Below are positions 17,324-24,963 of a stretch of DNA of 64,000 bases, one piece after another. The notes beneath the pieces were generated by a model. The model was not told where the DNA came from and did not search any database. It was given only the letters and a program-made list of their open reading frames with translations. Origin of the DNA: Acidaminococcus hominis (GTDB taxonomy: Bacteria > Bacillota > Negativicutes > Acidaminococcales > Acidaminococcaceae). Position numbers and translations under genes: made by a program. The stretch lies in the NCBI RefSeq assembly GCF_021044795.1, contig NZ_JAJNOP010000002.1; one strand, given 5' to 3'. Each line of letters opens with the position of its first letter. Positions within the stretch are counted from its first letter, which is position 1.

Positions 17324-18505
17324 ATGACTGTGAAGATTGCAGAACGTATGAACCGGATGGCTCCTTCCGGAATTCGTAAGGTAAATGAAAAAGCCCTGGC
17401 CATGGAACGGGCTGGGGAACGGGTGCTCCATTTTGAATTGGGCCGCCCGGATTTTGATACGCCGGAATATATCAAAAAGGCTGCCTGGGAAGCCCTGGAA
17501 GCCGGCAAAGTCCACTATACGTCCAACTTTGGACTGATGGAACTGCGGGAAGCCATTGCAGCCAAGCTGCTTCGGGAAAACCAGGTGAGCTATAAACCCA
17601 CCGAAGTGCTGGTGACGGTAGGCCTGTCCGAGGCCGTAATGGCCGTGCTGGCCACCCTGCTGAATCCGGGAGATGAAATTTTGGTGCCGGATCCGGTTTG
17701 GTTAAATTACATCAACGTACCCAATCTTTTGGGCGCAAAACCGGTAACCTATAGTCTGAAGGAAGAAAATGGCTATCAGCTGGACATTGAGGAAATCCAT
17801 TCCAAAGTGACGGCAAAGACCAAAGCCATTGTCATTGTTACTCCCAACAATCCTACGGGCGGCGTGCTGACCCGGGATGTGCTGCAGCAGCTGGCGGACA
17901 TTGCCATCCAAAATGATCTGATGGTAGTAGCCGATGAAGTGTACGAACGGCTGCTCTACGATGACGCCGAACATGTGAGCATTGCTTCCCTGCCGGGCAT
18001 GAAGGAACACACCTTTACCCTGAACGGCATGTCCAAGGCCTATGCCATGGACGGCTGGCGGCTGGGCTACGTGGCCGCCCCGGAAGAATATATTCTTGCC
18101 ATGAACAAATTCCATCAACATAATACAACCTGTGCCCCCAACTTCGTTCAGGTGGCCGGCGCCGCCGCCCTGAATCAGGAAGGAGACGAAGTAGAAGAAA
18201 TGGTGAAAGAGTACAAGCGCCGCCGGGATTATGCGGTGAAGGCCATCAATGCCATTCCCGGAATTAGCTGCCAATGCCCTAAAGGCGCTTTCTACATCTT
18301 TATCAACTGCAAGTCTCTGGGCATGAAATCCGCAGAGCTTTCTGCCTATCTGCTGGAAAATGCCAAGATCGCCCTGGTTCCCGGTGACGTGTTCGGCCCC
18401 GGCGGGGAAGGGTACCTGCGGCTGTCCTTTGCCGCCAGTTATGATTCCATTGTGGAGGGCTGCCAGAAGCTCAAAGAAGCTGTGGCTGCTCTGCAGAAAA
18501 ACTAA
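17324..18505 (+). CDS. PLP-dependent class I/II aminotransferase
   Basis: The 393-residue protein is a fold-type I aminotransferase of the aspartate aminotransferase Ib kind. It has LHFELGRPDFDTP at the N-terminus, VTPNNPTGGVL, the VVADEVYERLLYDD aspartate that pairs with the PLP ring, the lysine motif NGMSKAYAMDGWRLGY and the substrate-carboxylate arginine in YLRLSFAAS. ATG 17324 follows GGAGG at 17312-17316; an upstream in-frame TTG is less likely. It heads a three-gene set with FAH-family and SDR-family genes, so it probably starts breakdown of an amino acid to a keto acid. The substrate is unknown. Confidence 0.85.
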   Translation: MTVKIAERMNRMAPSGIRKVNEKALAMERAGERVLHFELGRPDFDTPEYIKKAAWEALEAGKVHYTSNFGLMELREAIAAKLLRENQVSYKPTEVLVTVGLSEAVMAVLATLLNPGDEILVPDPVWLNYINVPNLLGAKPVTYSLKEENGYQLDIEEIHSKVTAKTKAIVIVTPNNPTGGVLTRDVLQQLADIAIQNDLMVVADEVYERLLYDDAEHVSIASLPGMKEHTFTLNGMSKAYAMDGWRLGYVAAPEEYILAMNKFHQHNTTCAPNFVQVAGAAALNQEGDEVEEMVKEYKRRRDYAVKAINAIPGISCQCPKGAFYIFINCKSLGMKSAELSAYLLENAKIALVPGDVFGPGGEGYLRLSFAASYDSIVEGCQKLKEAVAALQKN

Positions 18506-18517
18506 GGAGGAATTTCC

Positions 18518-19444
18518 ATGCGTTTTGCAACTGTGAAAGTAAAAGGCCAGGAAGTGGCCGGGATTGTAACCAAGACAGGCGTTCTGCCCGTTGCTAAATT
18601 GAATGCAGCCAAGGGGACTGCCTGGAAGGAAGATCTGATGGGTCTGATTCAGGCCGGTCAGATTCCCGGCTTGACCAAATGGTATAATGCCGGCGGTGCT
18701 GCCGAACTGGAAACCATTCCTGGGGTCATTCCCCAAGACCAGGTGGTGTACGGCCCTCTGTACCGGAATCCCAAACGGATTTTCGGCATTGGCCTGAACT
18801 ATCGGGATCACGCTGGTGATATTGGCAGTGCGCCTCCTACCGGTTTCCCTGGCAGCTTCTTCAAACAGGCAGATACCCTGGTGGGACCTGCCGATGAGAT
18901 TAAGCTTCCCAAACTGAAGGAAGCCCAAAAGACCACGGCAGAAGCCGAACTGGGCATTATCCTGGGTAAGGACTGCCGGGATGTGGAAAAGGCCGATTGG
19001 CAGGACGCTATTGTGGGCTACACCACCATTTTGGACATGACGGAAGAATCCATTTTGAAGGGCAATGATTTCCTGGCAGGCAACCCCCGTTACCTGACCA
19101 TCGTGAAAAACTTCCCTACGTTCTTCTCCTTTGGGCCTGAACTGGTTACGCCGGACGAAGTACCCGATGTGCTGAAGCTGGAAATCCAAAGCGTCCATAA
19201 TGGCGAAATCCACGCCAAGAACACAGTGGACCATATGATGCATCAGCCGGATGAACTGATTTCCCTGCACAGCAAGATTCAGGGCTGGTATGCTGGGGAC
19301 GTGCTGTCCACCGGTACCCCCAGAGCTTTCCACATTGTGGATGGGGATCAGGCAGAATGCCGGATTTACGGACCCAAGGGCTTTGCAATGAGAGCCCTGG
19401 TGAACCCTGTTGTGGACTTGAAAATCCATCCGGAAAAAGAATAA
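18518..19444 (+). CDS. fumarylacetoacetate hydrolase (FAH) family protein
   Basis: The 308-residue protein has an N-terminal cap region of about 85 residues and a catalytic domain starting near KRIFGIGLNYRDHA, with metal-binding acids in TTAEAELGIILGKDCRD and the closing GDVLSTGTPRAF. FAH-family enzymes hydrolyse, decarboxylate or isomerise beta-diketo or acylpyruvate acids with Mg2+. It lies 12 bases after the aminotransferase and 43 before the SDR gene, suggesting consecutive steps on a keto acid. An AAGGAGG site precedes the ATG. Confidence 0.82.
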   Translation: MRFATVKVKGQEVAGIVTKTGVLPVAKLNAAKGTAWKEDLMGLIQAGQIPGLTKWYNAGGAAELETIPGVIPQDQVVYGPLYRNPKRIFGIGLNYRDHAGDIGSAPPTGFPGSFFKQADTLVGPADEIKLPKLKEAQKTTAEAELGIILGKDCRDVEKADWQDAIVGYTTILDMTEESILKGNDFLAGNPRYLTIVKNFPTFFSFGPELVTPDEVPDVLKLEIQSVHNGEIHAKNTVDHMMHQPDELISLHSKIQGWYAGDVLSTGTPRAFHIVDGDQAECRIYGPKGFAMRALVNPVVDLKIHPEKE

Positions 19445-19487
19445 CGGAAACGAATAAACGAACTGTTGAATTAATAGGAGGATAACT

Positions 19488-20282
19488 ATGGATTTAGGAT
19501 TAAAAGGAAAAGTTGTTTTGTGTATGGCTTCTGCTGCCGGCCTGGGCAAGGGTATTGCTACGGAAATGGCCCGGGAAGGCGCCAAGGTGATGATCTGCAC
19601 CGCAGAACCCTTTAAGGAACAGCTGTACGCTGCCCAGGATGAAATTGAAAAGGAAACCGGCAACCGTCCGGAAGCCTACCTGTGCGATGTAAATAAAGCT
19701 GAAGATATCGACAAACTGGTAGCACACACCATCGCCACCCTGGGTGACATCTGGGCTTTGGTGAATATGTGCCCCGGCCCCAAACCCGGCCCCTTCGTGA
19801 ACTTCTCTGACGAAGACTGGGAAAAGGCTTTTGGCATGTGCCTGCTGTCATATGTGCGCACTATCCGTGCGGTACTGCCTTCTATGAAAAAACTGGGCGG
19901 CGGCCGCATTGTCAACAGCACCTCTTCTTCCGTCAAGGACTGCCTGGATAACCTGATTCTGTCCAATACCATGCGTATGGGCGTGGTGGGCATGAGCAAG
20001 ACCCTGGCCCGGGAAGTAGGTCCCGACAATATCCTGGTCAACGTCATCGGACCGGGCCGGATTGGTACCGACCGGATTCTGAAACTCAATGCAATGAGAG
20101 CCGAAAAGGCAGGGGTATCCGTGGAAGATTACGAAAAAATCGACCTGAAGAGCTTCCCTCTGGGCCGCTATGGCCATTTGGACGAATACGGCCGGCTGGC
20201 TGCCTTCCTGTGCAGCGAAGCCAACAGCTACGTATCCGGCCAGACCATTCTGCTGGATGGCGCCATGACCAAAGCTTATTAA
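19488..20282 (+). CDS. SDR-family oxidoreductase with altered catalytic site
   Basis: The 264-residue protein is a Rossmann-fold short-chain dehydrogenase/reductase: a nucleotide-binding ASAAGLGKGIA loop near residue 15, the IVNSTSSS strand with the catalytic serine, and VNVIGPGRIGTDR after the active site. The usual YxxxK pair is absent: at that position the sequence reads LSNTMRMGVVGMSK, putting Ser and Arg where Tyr and Lys should be. A subgroup of SDR proteins shares the SNxxR pattern, so this need not mean inactivity. It is the third gene of the aminotransferase-FAH set and ends before a strong terminator. Confidence 0.82.
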   Translation: MDLGLKGKVVLCMASAAGLGKGIATEMAREGAKVMICTAEPFKEQLYAAQDEIEKETGNRPEAYLCDVNKAEDIDKLVAHTIATLGDIWALVNMCPGPKPGPFVNFSDEDWEKAFGMCLLSYVRTIRAVLPSMKKLGGGRIVNSTSSSVKDCLDNLILSNTMRMGVVGMSKTLAREVGPDNILVNVIGPGRIGTDRILKLNAMRAEKAGVSVEDYEKIDLKSFPLGRYGHLDEYGRLAAFLCSEANSYVSGQTILLDGAMTKAY

Positions 20283-20301
20283 GAGCCAACCGCTAAACTG
20301 C

Positions 20302-20334
20302 AAAAGGACCGTACCGTTTGGTGCGGTCCTTTTT
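20302..20334 (+). terminator. terminator of the aminotransferase-FAH-SDR operon
   Basis: AAAAGGACCG (20302-20311) pairs with CGGTCCTTTT (20324-20333) and ends in a T-run. Confidence 0.9.
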
Positions 20335-20340
20335 AACGCA

Positions 20341-20380
20341 AACAAGCCCCTGGAGGCATTAGGCTCCAGGGGCTTGTTTG
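20341..20380 (-). terminator. terminator of the minus-strand dehydrogenase gene
   Basis: AACAAGCCCCTGGAG (20341-20355) and CTCCAGGGGCTTGTT (20364-20378) form a perfect 15-base stem with an 8-base loop, ten bases beyond the stop of the dehydrogenase gene at 20390. Confidence 0.85.
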
Positions 20381-20389
20381 TTGCTGTAT

Positions 20390-21349
20390 TTAGTGCAGTT
20401 CGTCCAAAATGGCGTTGCCTTTGGCAATATTTTGCCGGATGGTAGCTACGCATTTCTTGAAGGTCTGCATTTCTGCTTCGGGCAGCTGGAATTCCAGCAC
20501 CTTTTCTACGCCGTTCTTTCCGATTACTGCGGGCACACCGGTGAAGATATCCCGTTCACCGTATTCCCCGTCCAGTTCTACGGAGCAGGGGAGAATCCGC
20601 TTGTCATCGTGGAAAATGGTGCGTACCAGGGTGGCCGCTGCAGAAGCGATGCCATATTCGGTGCACCACTTGCCGGACATGGTAATCCAGCCGCCTTGAA
20701 TGGCATCGTGCTGGATTTTCTCATGGTCAAAGGCAAACTTTTCGGTGGCGGCAATTTGATCTACGCTTTGGCCGAAGAAGGTAACCTGGGACCAGGGCGT
20801 GAACTGGGCATTGCCGTGTTCGCCCATCATGAAGCCAAAGAAGCCTCTGCTGTCCCAACCGGTGATTTCGGACAGCTGATGAACCAGGCGGGAGGTATCC
20901 AGCATGGTGCCGGTGCCCAGGACTCTGCCCTTGGGCAGGCCGGATTTCCGGGCAATCAGCCGGGTGATTACATCGCAGGGATTGGTGATATTGACAAAGA
21001 TCCCATCAAAGCCGGCAGCCATGACTTTGGGTACATAGTCAGCCACTTGACGGACACTGTTGGAGAGTTCATCGTCCCGGTTGAAGGAACGGCAGATGGT
21101 AATATCGCCTACGGCATTGACAATCACGTCGCAGTCTTTCAGGCCGGCATAATCCACTACCCGGTAGGTAGTGTGGTTGGGCATGAACATCATGGCGTCC
21201 ATCAGGTCGTTGGCTTCAGCGCCTACTTTCTTTTCTTCTACATCACACAGCAGAACTTCGTCGGCTACACCCATCATGCCCAGACAGAATGCTACATGGG
21301 CACCTACATGGCCCACCCCAACTACACCTACAACACGTTTCTTTATCAT
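20390..21349 (-). CDS. lactate/malate-type NAD-dependent 2-hydroxyacid dehydrogenase (L-2-hydroxyisocaproate dehydrogenase-like)
   Basis: The 319-residue enzyme starts MIKKRVVGVVGVGHVGAHVA, an NAD-binding Rossmann loop. It has the ITNPCDVITRL block, GTGTMLDTSRL with the substrate-binding Arg, and the catalytic GEHGNAQF histidine. The pattern fits the lactate/malate dehydrogenase superfamily; the flexible-loop region resembles L-2-hydroxyisocaproate dehydrogenases more than true lactate enzymes, so branched or aromatic 2-oxoacids are likely substrates. ATG at 21349 follows GGGAGG. Its position beside an aminotransferase would allow reduction of the keto acid made there, though it is on the other strand. 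Confidence 0.8.
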   Translation of the reverse strand: MIKKRVVGVVGVGHVGAHVAFCLGMMGVADEVLLCDVEEKKVGAEANDLMDAMMFMPNHTTYRVVDYAGLKDCDVIVNAVGDITICRSFNRDDELSNSVRQVADYVPKVMAAGFDGIFVNITNPCDVITRLIARKSGLPKGRVLGTGTMLDTSRLVHQLSEITGWDSRGFFGFMMGEHGNAQFTPWSQVTFFGQSVDQIAATEKFAFDHEKIQHDAIQGGWITMSGKWCTEYGIASAAATLVRTIFHDDKRILPCSVELDGEYGERDIFTGVPAVIGKNGVEKVLEFQLPEAEMQTFKKCVATIRQNIAKGNAILDELH

Positions 21350-21402
21350 AGTATTGCCTCCCTTAAGCAAAAGAATACTGTTTTATGTAACGTATAATTT
21401 AA

Positions 21403-21431
21403 AATGTAACATGATTCCAGCACTGTGTAAA
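21403..21431 (-). promoter_or_regulatory. promoter of the 2-hydroxyacid dehydrogenase gene
   Basis: Read on the minus strand, TTTACA (21431-21426) and TACATT (21408-21403) are separated by 17 bases, about 55 bases ahead of the start codon. Confidence 0.6.
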
Positions 21432-21535
21432 GCAGGAATCTGCTTTTTCCCGGAAATTTCAAACATTTGTCCGAAATTGTGGGCAATTCGTTAGAGCTGG
21501 AACATTTTGGGTATTGGCAGCCGGTAAGAAACTGG

Positions 21536-21563
21536 AAAAAAAGACGCCCGCAAAGGGGCGTCA
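21536..21563 (-). terminator. terminator of the NAD(P)H oxidoreductase gene
   Basis: GACGCCC (21543-21549) and GGGCGTC (21556-21562) form the stem. On the minus strand it is followed by a run of seven T and lies 15 bases after the stop. Confidence 0.8.
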
Positions 21564-21577
21564 AAGAGAAAATTCCT

Positions 21578-22132
21578 TCAGCATTTTTCCAGGGCGGCAA
21601 TTAACTTCTGGGCACTGGCCTGGCAGTCCTTGAGAATCCGTTCCTTGTCGGCTTCAGCACTGACCCCAGGAACGTACATACAGCCGTAGGTCACAAAGGG
21701 AGCGTGAGCCTTCATGCCGGTAAAGAGCGCCAACTGATCAAAATTATACAGATATTCTTCTACCGGCCGGTTTTGGACGCCTCCGGGGCGGTAGGTATCC
21801 TTGGCGCCGCCGGTGGTAAAGGACAGGAAGAAATCCTTTCCCTTTAGGGCCGTTCCCGTGCTGCCGTAGGCAAACCCGTGAGCCAATACTTCCTCCACCC
21901 ACTTTTTCAAAAGGGCAGGGTAGGAGTACCAATAAAAGGGAAACTGGAAGACCAGTACGTCTGCGGCCTTGACCTTTTCCTGTTCGGCGGCAATGTCCCA
22001 CTGGCCGCCCGTTTCTGCCAGATTTTCTACGGTAAGGTCCAGACCGGCCTTTTCTACTTCTGCTAAAATGGCGGCATTGGCCAGGGATTGTTCCGGATGG
22101 GGATGACCTGCAATGCATAAAATATGTGCCAT
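21578..22132 (-). CDS. flavodoxin-fold NAD(P)H-dependent oxidoreductase (MdaB/KefF-like)
   Basis: The 184-residue protein has the flavodoxin-like fold of NAD(P)H:quinone oxidoreductases: an initial HILCIAGHPHPEQSLAN phosphate loop, then FQFPFYWYSYPALLKKW, the conserved active-site stretch, and FTTGGAKDTYRPGG. Such enzymes use FMN or FAD to reduce quinones or other small electrophiles. The start is ATG at 22132, ten bases after AAGG; an in-frame TTG upstream is possible. It is monocistronic. Confidence 0.82.
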   Translation of the reverse strand: MAHILCIAGHPHPEQSLANAAILAEVEKAGLDLTVENLAETGGQWDIAAEQEKVKAADVLVFQFPFYWYSYPALLKKWVEEVLAHGFAYGSTGTALKGKDFFLSFTTGGAKDTYRPGGVQNRPVEEYLYNFDQLALFTGMKAHAPFVTYGCMYVPGVSAEADKERILKDCQASAQKLIAALEKC

Positions 22133-22250
22133 GATTTGCAAACCTTCTTTCTTAGCTTATAATAGAGGAAACTTGCCAGGTTTATCTTGATAGTATTATT
22201 ATATCATGATAAATGGCAAAAATACCGCATTTCTGCGTAAGGAGTAAATT

Positions 22251-22664
22251 ATGGTACGAGAAATTATCCGGGATATTATTTTTTTGCAGCAAAAGGCCGT
22301 TCCGGCCGTCAAGGAAGACGCAGCTGTAGCCCAGGACCTGAAGGATACCCTGGAAGCCCATCTGGACCACTGTGTAGGCCTCGCAGCCAACATGATTGGC
22401 GTAAATAAGGCCATTATTGTTTTTCGGGAGGGGAACCATACGGTGGTCATGTACAATCCGGAAATTGTGAAGCATTCCCCCAAGGCCTACGACACAGAAG
22501 AGGGCTGCCTTTCCCTGTCCGGGGTCCGGCCCTGCAAGCGGTACAAAACCCTGGAAGTGACCTATCGGGATGCTCAGTTCAAAAAGAAGAAAAAGACCTT
22601 TCAGGGGTTCACGGCGGAAATTATCCAGCATGAACTGGACCATCTCCAGGGTATCCTGATCTAG
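22251..22664 (+). CDS. def: peptide deformylase
   Basis: The 137-residue protein has the three deformylase motifs: HCVGLAANMIGV (motif 1, where the usual glutamine is Met), EEGCLSLSG (motif 2, with the metal-binding Cys) and QHELDHLQGILI (motif 3, the HExxH metal ligands). It removes the formyl group from new proteins in the cytosol. The motif-1 change and the shortness, with no C-terminal helix extension, resemble the divergent type-3-like deformylases of low-GC Gram-positives, so it may be an accessory copy. Confidence 0.82.
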   Translation: MVREIIRDIIFLQQKAVPAVKEDAAVAQDLKDTLEAHLDHCVGLAANMIGVNKAIIVFREGNHTVVMYNPEIVKHSPKAYDTEEGCLSLSGVRPCKRYKTLEVTYRDAQFKKKKKTFQGFTAEIIQHELDHLQGILI

Positions 22665-22738
22665 CCCCAAGAAATGCCTTGACAACGGGAAGAAATACGC
22701 TTAGTGTATACTTCTGAACAATTGGAGGAGGGACTTTC

Positions 22739-22933
22739 ATGAGCATACCCCAAATTATTGGCGTAATAGAACTGATTATCTGCATTTGGTACCTGCTGGC
22801 CCAAAAGCGTCCAGATACTTTCGCATTCTTTTTGCCGCCGCCCCGGGAAGAAAAGCTGACCCAGGTGTGCATCATTGCCCTGGTAGTGGTGTTTGGCATT
22901 GGCATGGGCCTGGAAAAACTGGGCGTGTACTGA
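22739..22933 (+). CDS. small two-helix membrane protein
   Basis: The 64-residue product has one hydrophobic segment at residues 5-22, a polar PPPREEKLTQ turn and a second segment ending in VVVFGIGMGLEKLGVY. I do not recognise a family. A strong GGAGGAGGG site precedes the ATG and codon use matches its neighbours, so it is probably real. Confidence 0.55.
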   Translation: MSIPQIIGVIELIICIWYLLAQKRPDTFAFFLPPPREEKLTQVCIIALVVVFGIGMGLEKLGVY

Positions 22934-23015
22934 TTTTCAGCAGGATTTCCCCTGTCAGACGGCGAAAAGTAACCTTAGAGATATGGTCTGGTTTTGCCGT
23001 GAGGGAGATGGTCCT

Positions 23016-23147
23016 ATGAAGGTAGAAAATTTGGCCAAGCTGGCCCTGGGCTTTGGCTGCCTGGCCCTTTTGAACCGGCAGCTGGTTTTAGGCGTCGGTA
23101 TGATTGCCCTGAGCTGCACCCTGATGCGGCTGGCCCATCGGCAGTAG
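23016..23147 (+). CDS. very small membrane protein
   Basis: ATG 23016 gives a 43-residue product, MKVENLAKLALGFGCLALLN onward, with two short hydrophobic stretches and a basic tail. GAGGGAG lies a suitable distance upstream and a strong bidirectional terminator follows. No family is recognised. It may be cotranscribed with the preceding small membrane gene. Confidence 0.45.
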   Translation: MKVENLAKLALGFGCLALLNRQLVLGVGMIALSCTLMRLAHRQ

Positions 23148-23164
23148 AGAATGACACAAACTGC

Positions 23165-23211
23165 AAAAAGGACTGTGAAAGATGAAGTTCATTTTTCACA
23201 GTCCTTTTTTT
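23165..23211. terminator. bidirectional terminator
   Basis: AAAAAGGACTGTGAAA (23165-23180) pairs with TTTCACAGTCCTTTTT (from about 23194), with T-runs readable on both strands. It separates the small membrane genes from the converging WG-repeat gene. Confidence 0.9.
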
Positions 23212-23221
23212 ATTTACTGGT

Positions 23222-24742
23222 TTACCAAACCCAGGTGAGGTTTTTGTATTGGGGCGGGACTAGCCATTTTCCAGCCGTGTCTATTATGCCGTACCGGCCG
23301 CCGCTTTTGGCAAGGGAAAAGATCTTCAGAAAGGTGCCGGCCGTGGTGATGGAGTCCTTGGGGGCAGTGTAGACCACCTGACCATTGGCATCCACCAGGG
23401 AGTACTGTTTGTCCTGAATCAGCCAGGTTACCTGGCTGGTGCCGTAGGGCAGGAGCTTGGCTTTCTTTGGGTAGGAGGCCAGGACTTTGCCGTCCGTACC
23501 ACTGACCAGTAGGGTGCTTTGCCCATCCCGGATCAGGTACCGGTCACTGCCTAGGAAGTAAGCTTCCTCAAAGGTGTAAGGAATAATCAGCTGTCCGCTG
23601 CGTAGGTCCAACACCCCCATCTTTTTGCTCTTTTCGTCCACCAGGGACAATTGGCCATTTGCCAGGGCTTCGGTCTGGCAGGCAGTATCTTCGGCAATAT
23701 GGAATTTGCCGGGGCCGTACAGCAGCTTTCCGGTCCGGTCTACGAAAATGGTTTGGCCCTTGTCTTCCACAAAAGTGCCAAAGGGGGTCATGGGGTAAAC
23801 GAAATCGTTGTGGCTGTCAATGACAATCTGGCCGGAACGGTCGATATAGCCCCGCTTTACCCCGTCCCGGGTCAGGGGACCGTTGGTCTGGGGGTCGTAG
23901 CCCAGGCCAAAATGAACGGCGCCGACAATACCAAGGACGGAAGCCCAGTTAAACCCGCTGACGTCCCGCTGGTATTCTGCCAGTCCATTTTGGAAGGGGA
24001 ATACCCGGTCGTAGGGCAAGAGATACAATAGCTGGCCCTGGGAATTGATGGCCGCTTTTTTGCCGTCGGGCATTTTGACAAAGGCAATGCCTGCCTGAAA
24101 ACCAGCAATTACGTCCTTATAAATCGGTGCCAGAACGGTTTTTCCGGTTTCATCCTGAAACCCGTATTTGCCGTCTTTTTTGAAGGAATAGAGTCCAGGA
24201 GGTTTTGTTTGCTGAAGCTCGGGACTGTCTGCCGCTAAGGGCTGGCCGTCAGCCGTAATGGCGGTCACAGCCTTTTTGCCGGTGACCGCAAAGGTGCCGT
24301 TATTGCCTAGACCAATGCTTTTGTACTGGGGCGGCACGGCTTCCTGGCCCTTGAGGTCTAACAGCCCCCATTTGCCGTTATCCCCCTGGAAAGCGGCCAA
24401 AATGCCCTTTTCCCGGGACTCCAGAGGAATGGTATCGGTGATTTTTTCTAGAACGGAGGAACGGCCCTTGGTTCCTGAAGACCCCAAACGGGGGAACAAT
24501 ATCGTGCCCAAAGTTGGGCCCAGCCGGTCCTTGCGGACCGTGGTGCTGGTATGGGTGCCGCTGCTGCGGGTGGTCTCCCGGGTAACTTCGCGGCTGGAGC
24601 TTTGGGTGGTGGTACGAACCTCCCGATGCTCATGGGAGTACACGTGGGCTCCTGTCTCGGCAAAGGCCGGTGGGGACAGAAGAAGACAGGTCAGCAGGGC
24701 AGCGGCGCTGCAAACGGTATGGGGTTTGGGGTGATGGTGCAT
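23222..24742 (-). CDS. secreted WG-repeat protein
   Basis: The 506-residue protein has an N-terminal signal peptide with a likely cut after PPAFA (about residue 28), a low-complexity Ser/Thr/Arg linker (residues 40-75), then repeated WG-type units such as NGKWGLLDLKGQEAVPPQYK, DGKYGFQDETGKTVLAPIYK and GGRYGIIDTAGKWLVPPQYK. WG repeats build a beta-propeller-like scaffold on the outside of the cell; no enzymatic role is known. GGAGGC precedes the start. It is monocistronic. Confidence 0.8.
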   Translation of the reverse strand: MHHHPKPHTVCSAAALLTCLLLSPPAFAETGAHVYSHEHREVRTTTQSSSREVTRETTRSSGTHTSTTVRKDRLGPTLGTILFPRLGSSGTKGRSSVLEKITDTIPLESREKGILAAFQGDNGKWGLLDLKGQEAVPPQYKSIGLGNNGTFAVTGKKAVTAITADGQPLAADSPELQQTKPPGLYSFKKDGKYGFQDETGKTVLAPIYKDVIAGFQAGIAFVKMPDGKKAAINSQGQLLYLLPYDRVFPFQNGLAEYQRDVSGFNWASVLGIVGAVHFGLGYDPQTNGPLTRDGVKRGYIDRSGQIVIDSHNDFVYPMTPFGTFVEDKGQTIFVDRTGKLLYGPGKFHIAEDTACQTEALANGQLSLVDEKSKKMGVLDLRSGQLIIPYTFEEAYFLGSDRYLIRDGQSTLLVSGTDGKVLASYPKKAKLLPYGTSQVTWLIQDKQYSLVDANGQVVYTAPKDSITTAGTFLKIFSLAKSGGRYGIIDTAGKWLVPPQYKNLTWVW

Positions 24743-24868
24743 AGAAAGCCTCCTTTAGAATCATGGTAAAAATAGATTGATTGATGAGAATTTTAGAATG
24801 ATTATAGCAAAATAGTAAACTCCTCGTAAATAGAGGTTAACACAATACGTACAATTCTGCCCACGGAC

Positions 24869-24897
24869 TTGTTCCCCTAGGCTAATTTGGGTACAAT
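24869..24897 (+). promoter_or_regulatory. promoter of addBA
   Basis: TTGTTC (24869-24874) and TACAAT (24892-24897) stand 17 bases apart, about 65 bases ahead of the addB start. Confidence 0.5.
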
Positions 24898-24963
24898 AGA
24901 ACGGAAACCTGATGATCCTGCTGTATCTGAATTTATTTGCACTCAAGCAGAAAGGAAAATGTT

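Noticed and set aside
17702..19663. A 653-codon minus-strand frame opposite the aminotransferase-FAH genes
   Set aside because: It is a shadow of GC-rich genes on the plus strand, with His/Gln/Phe-rich composition and no family signature.
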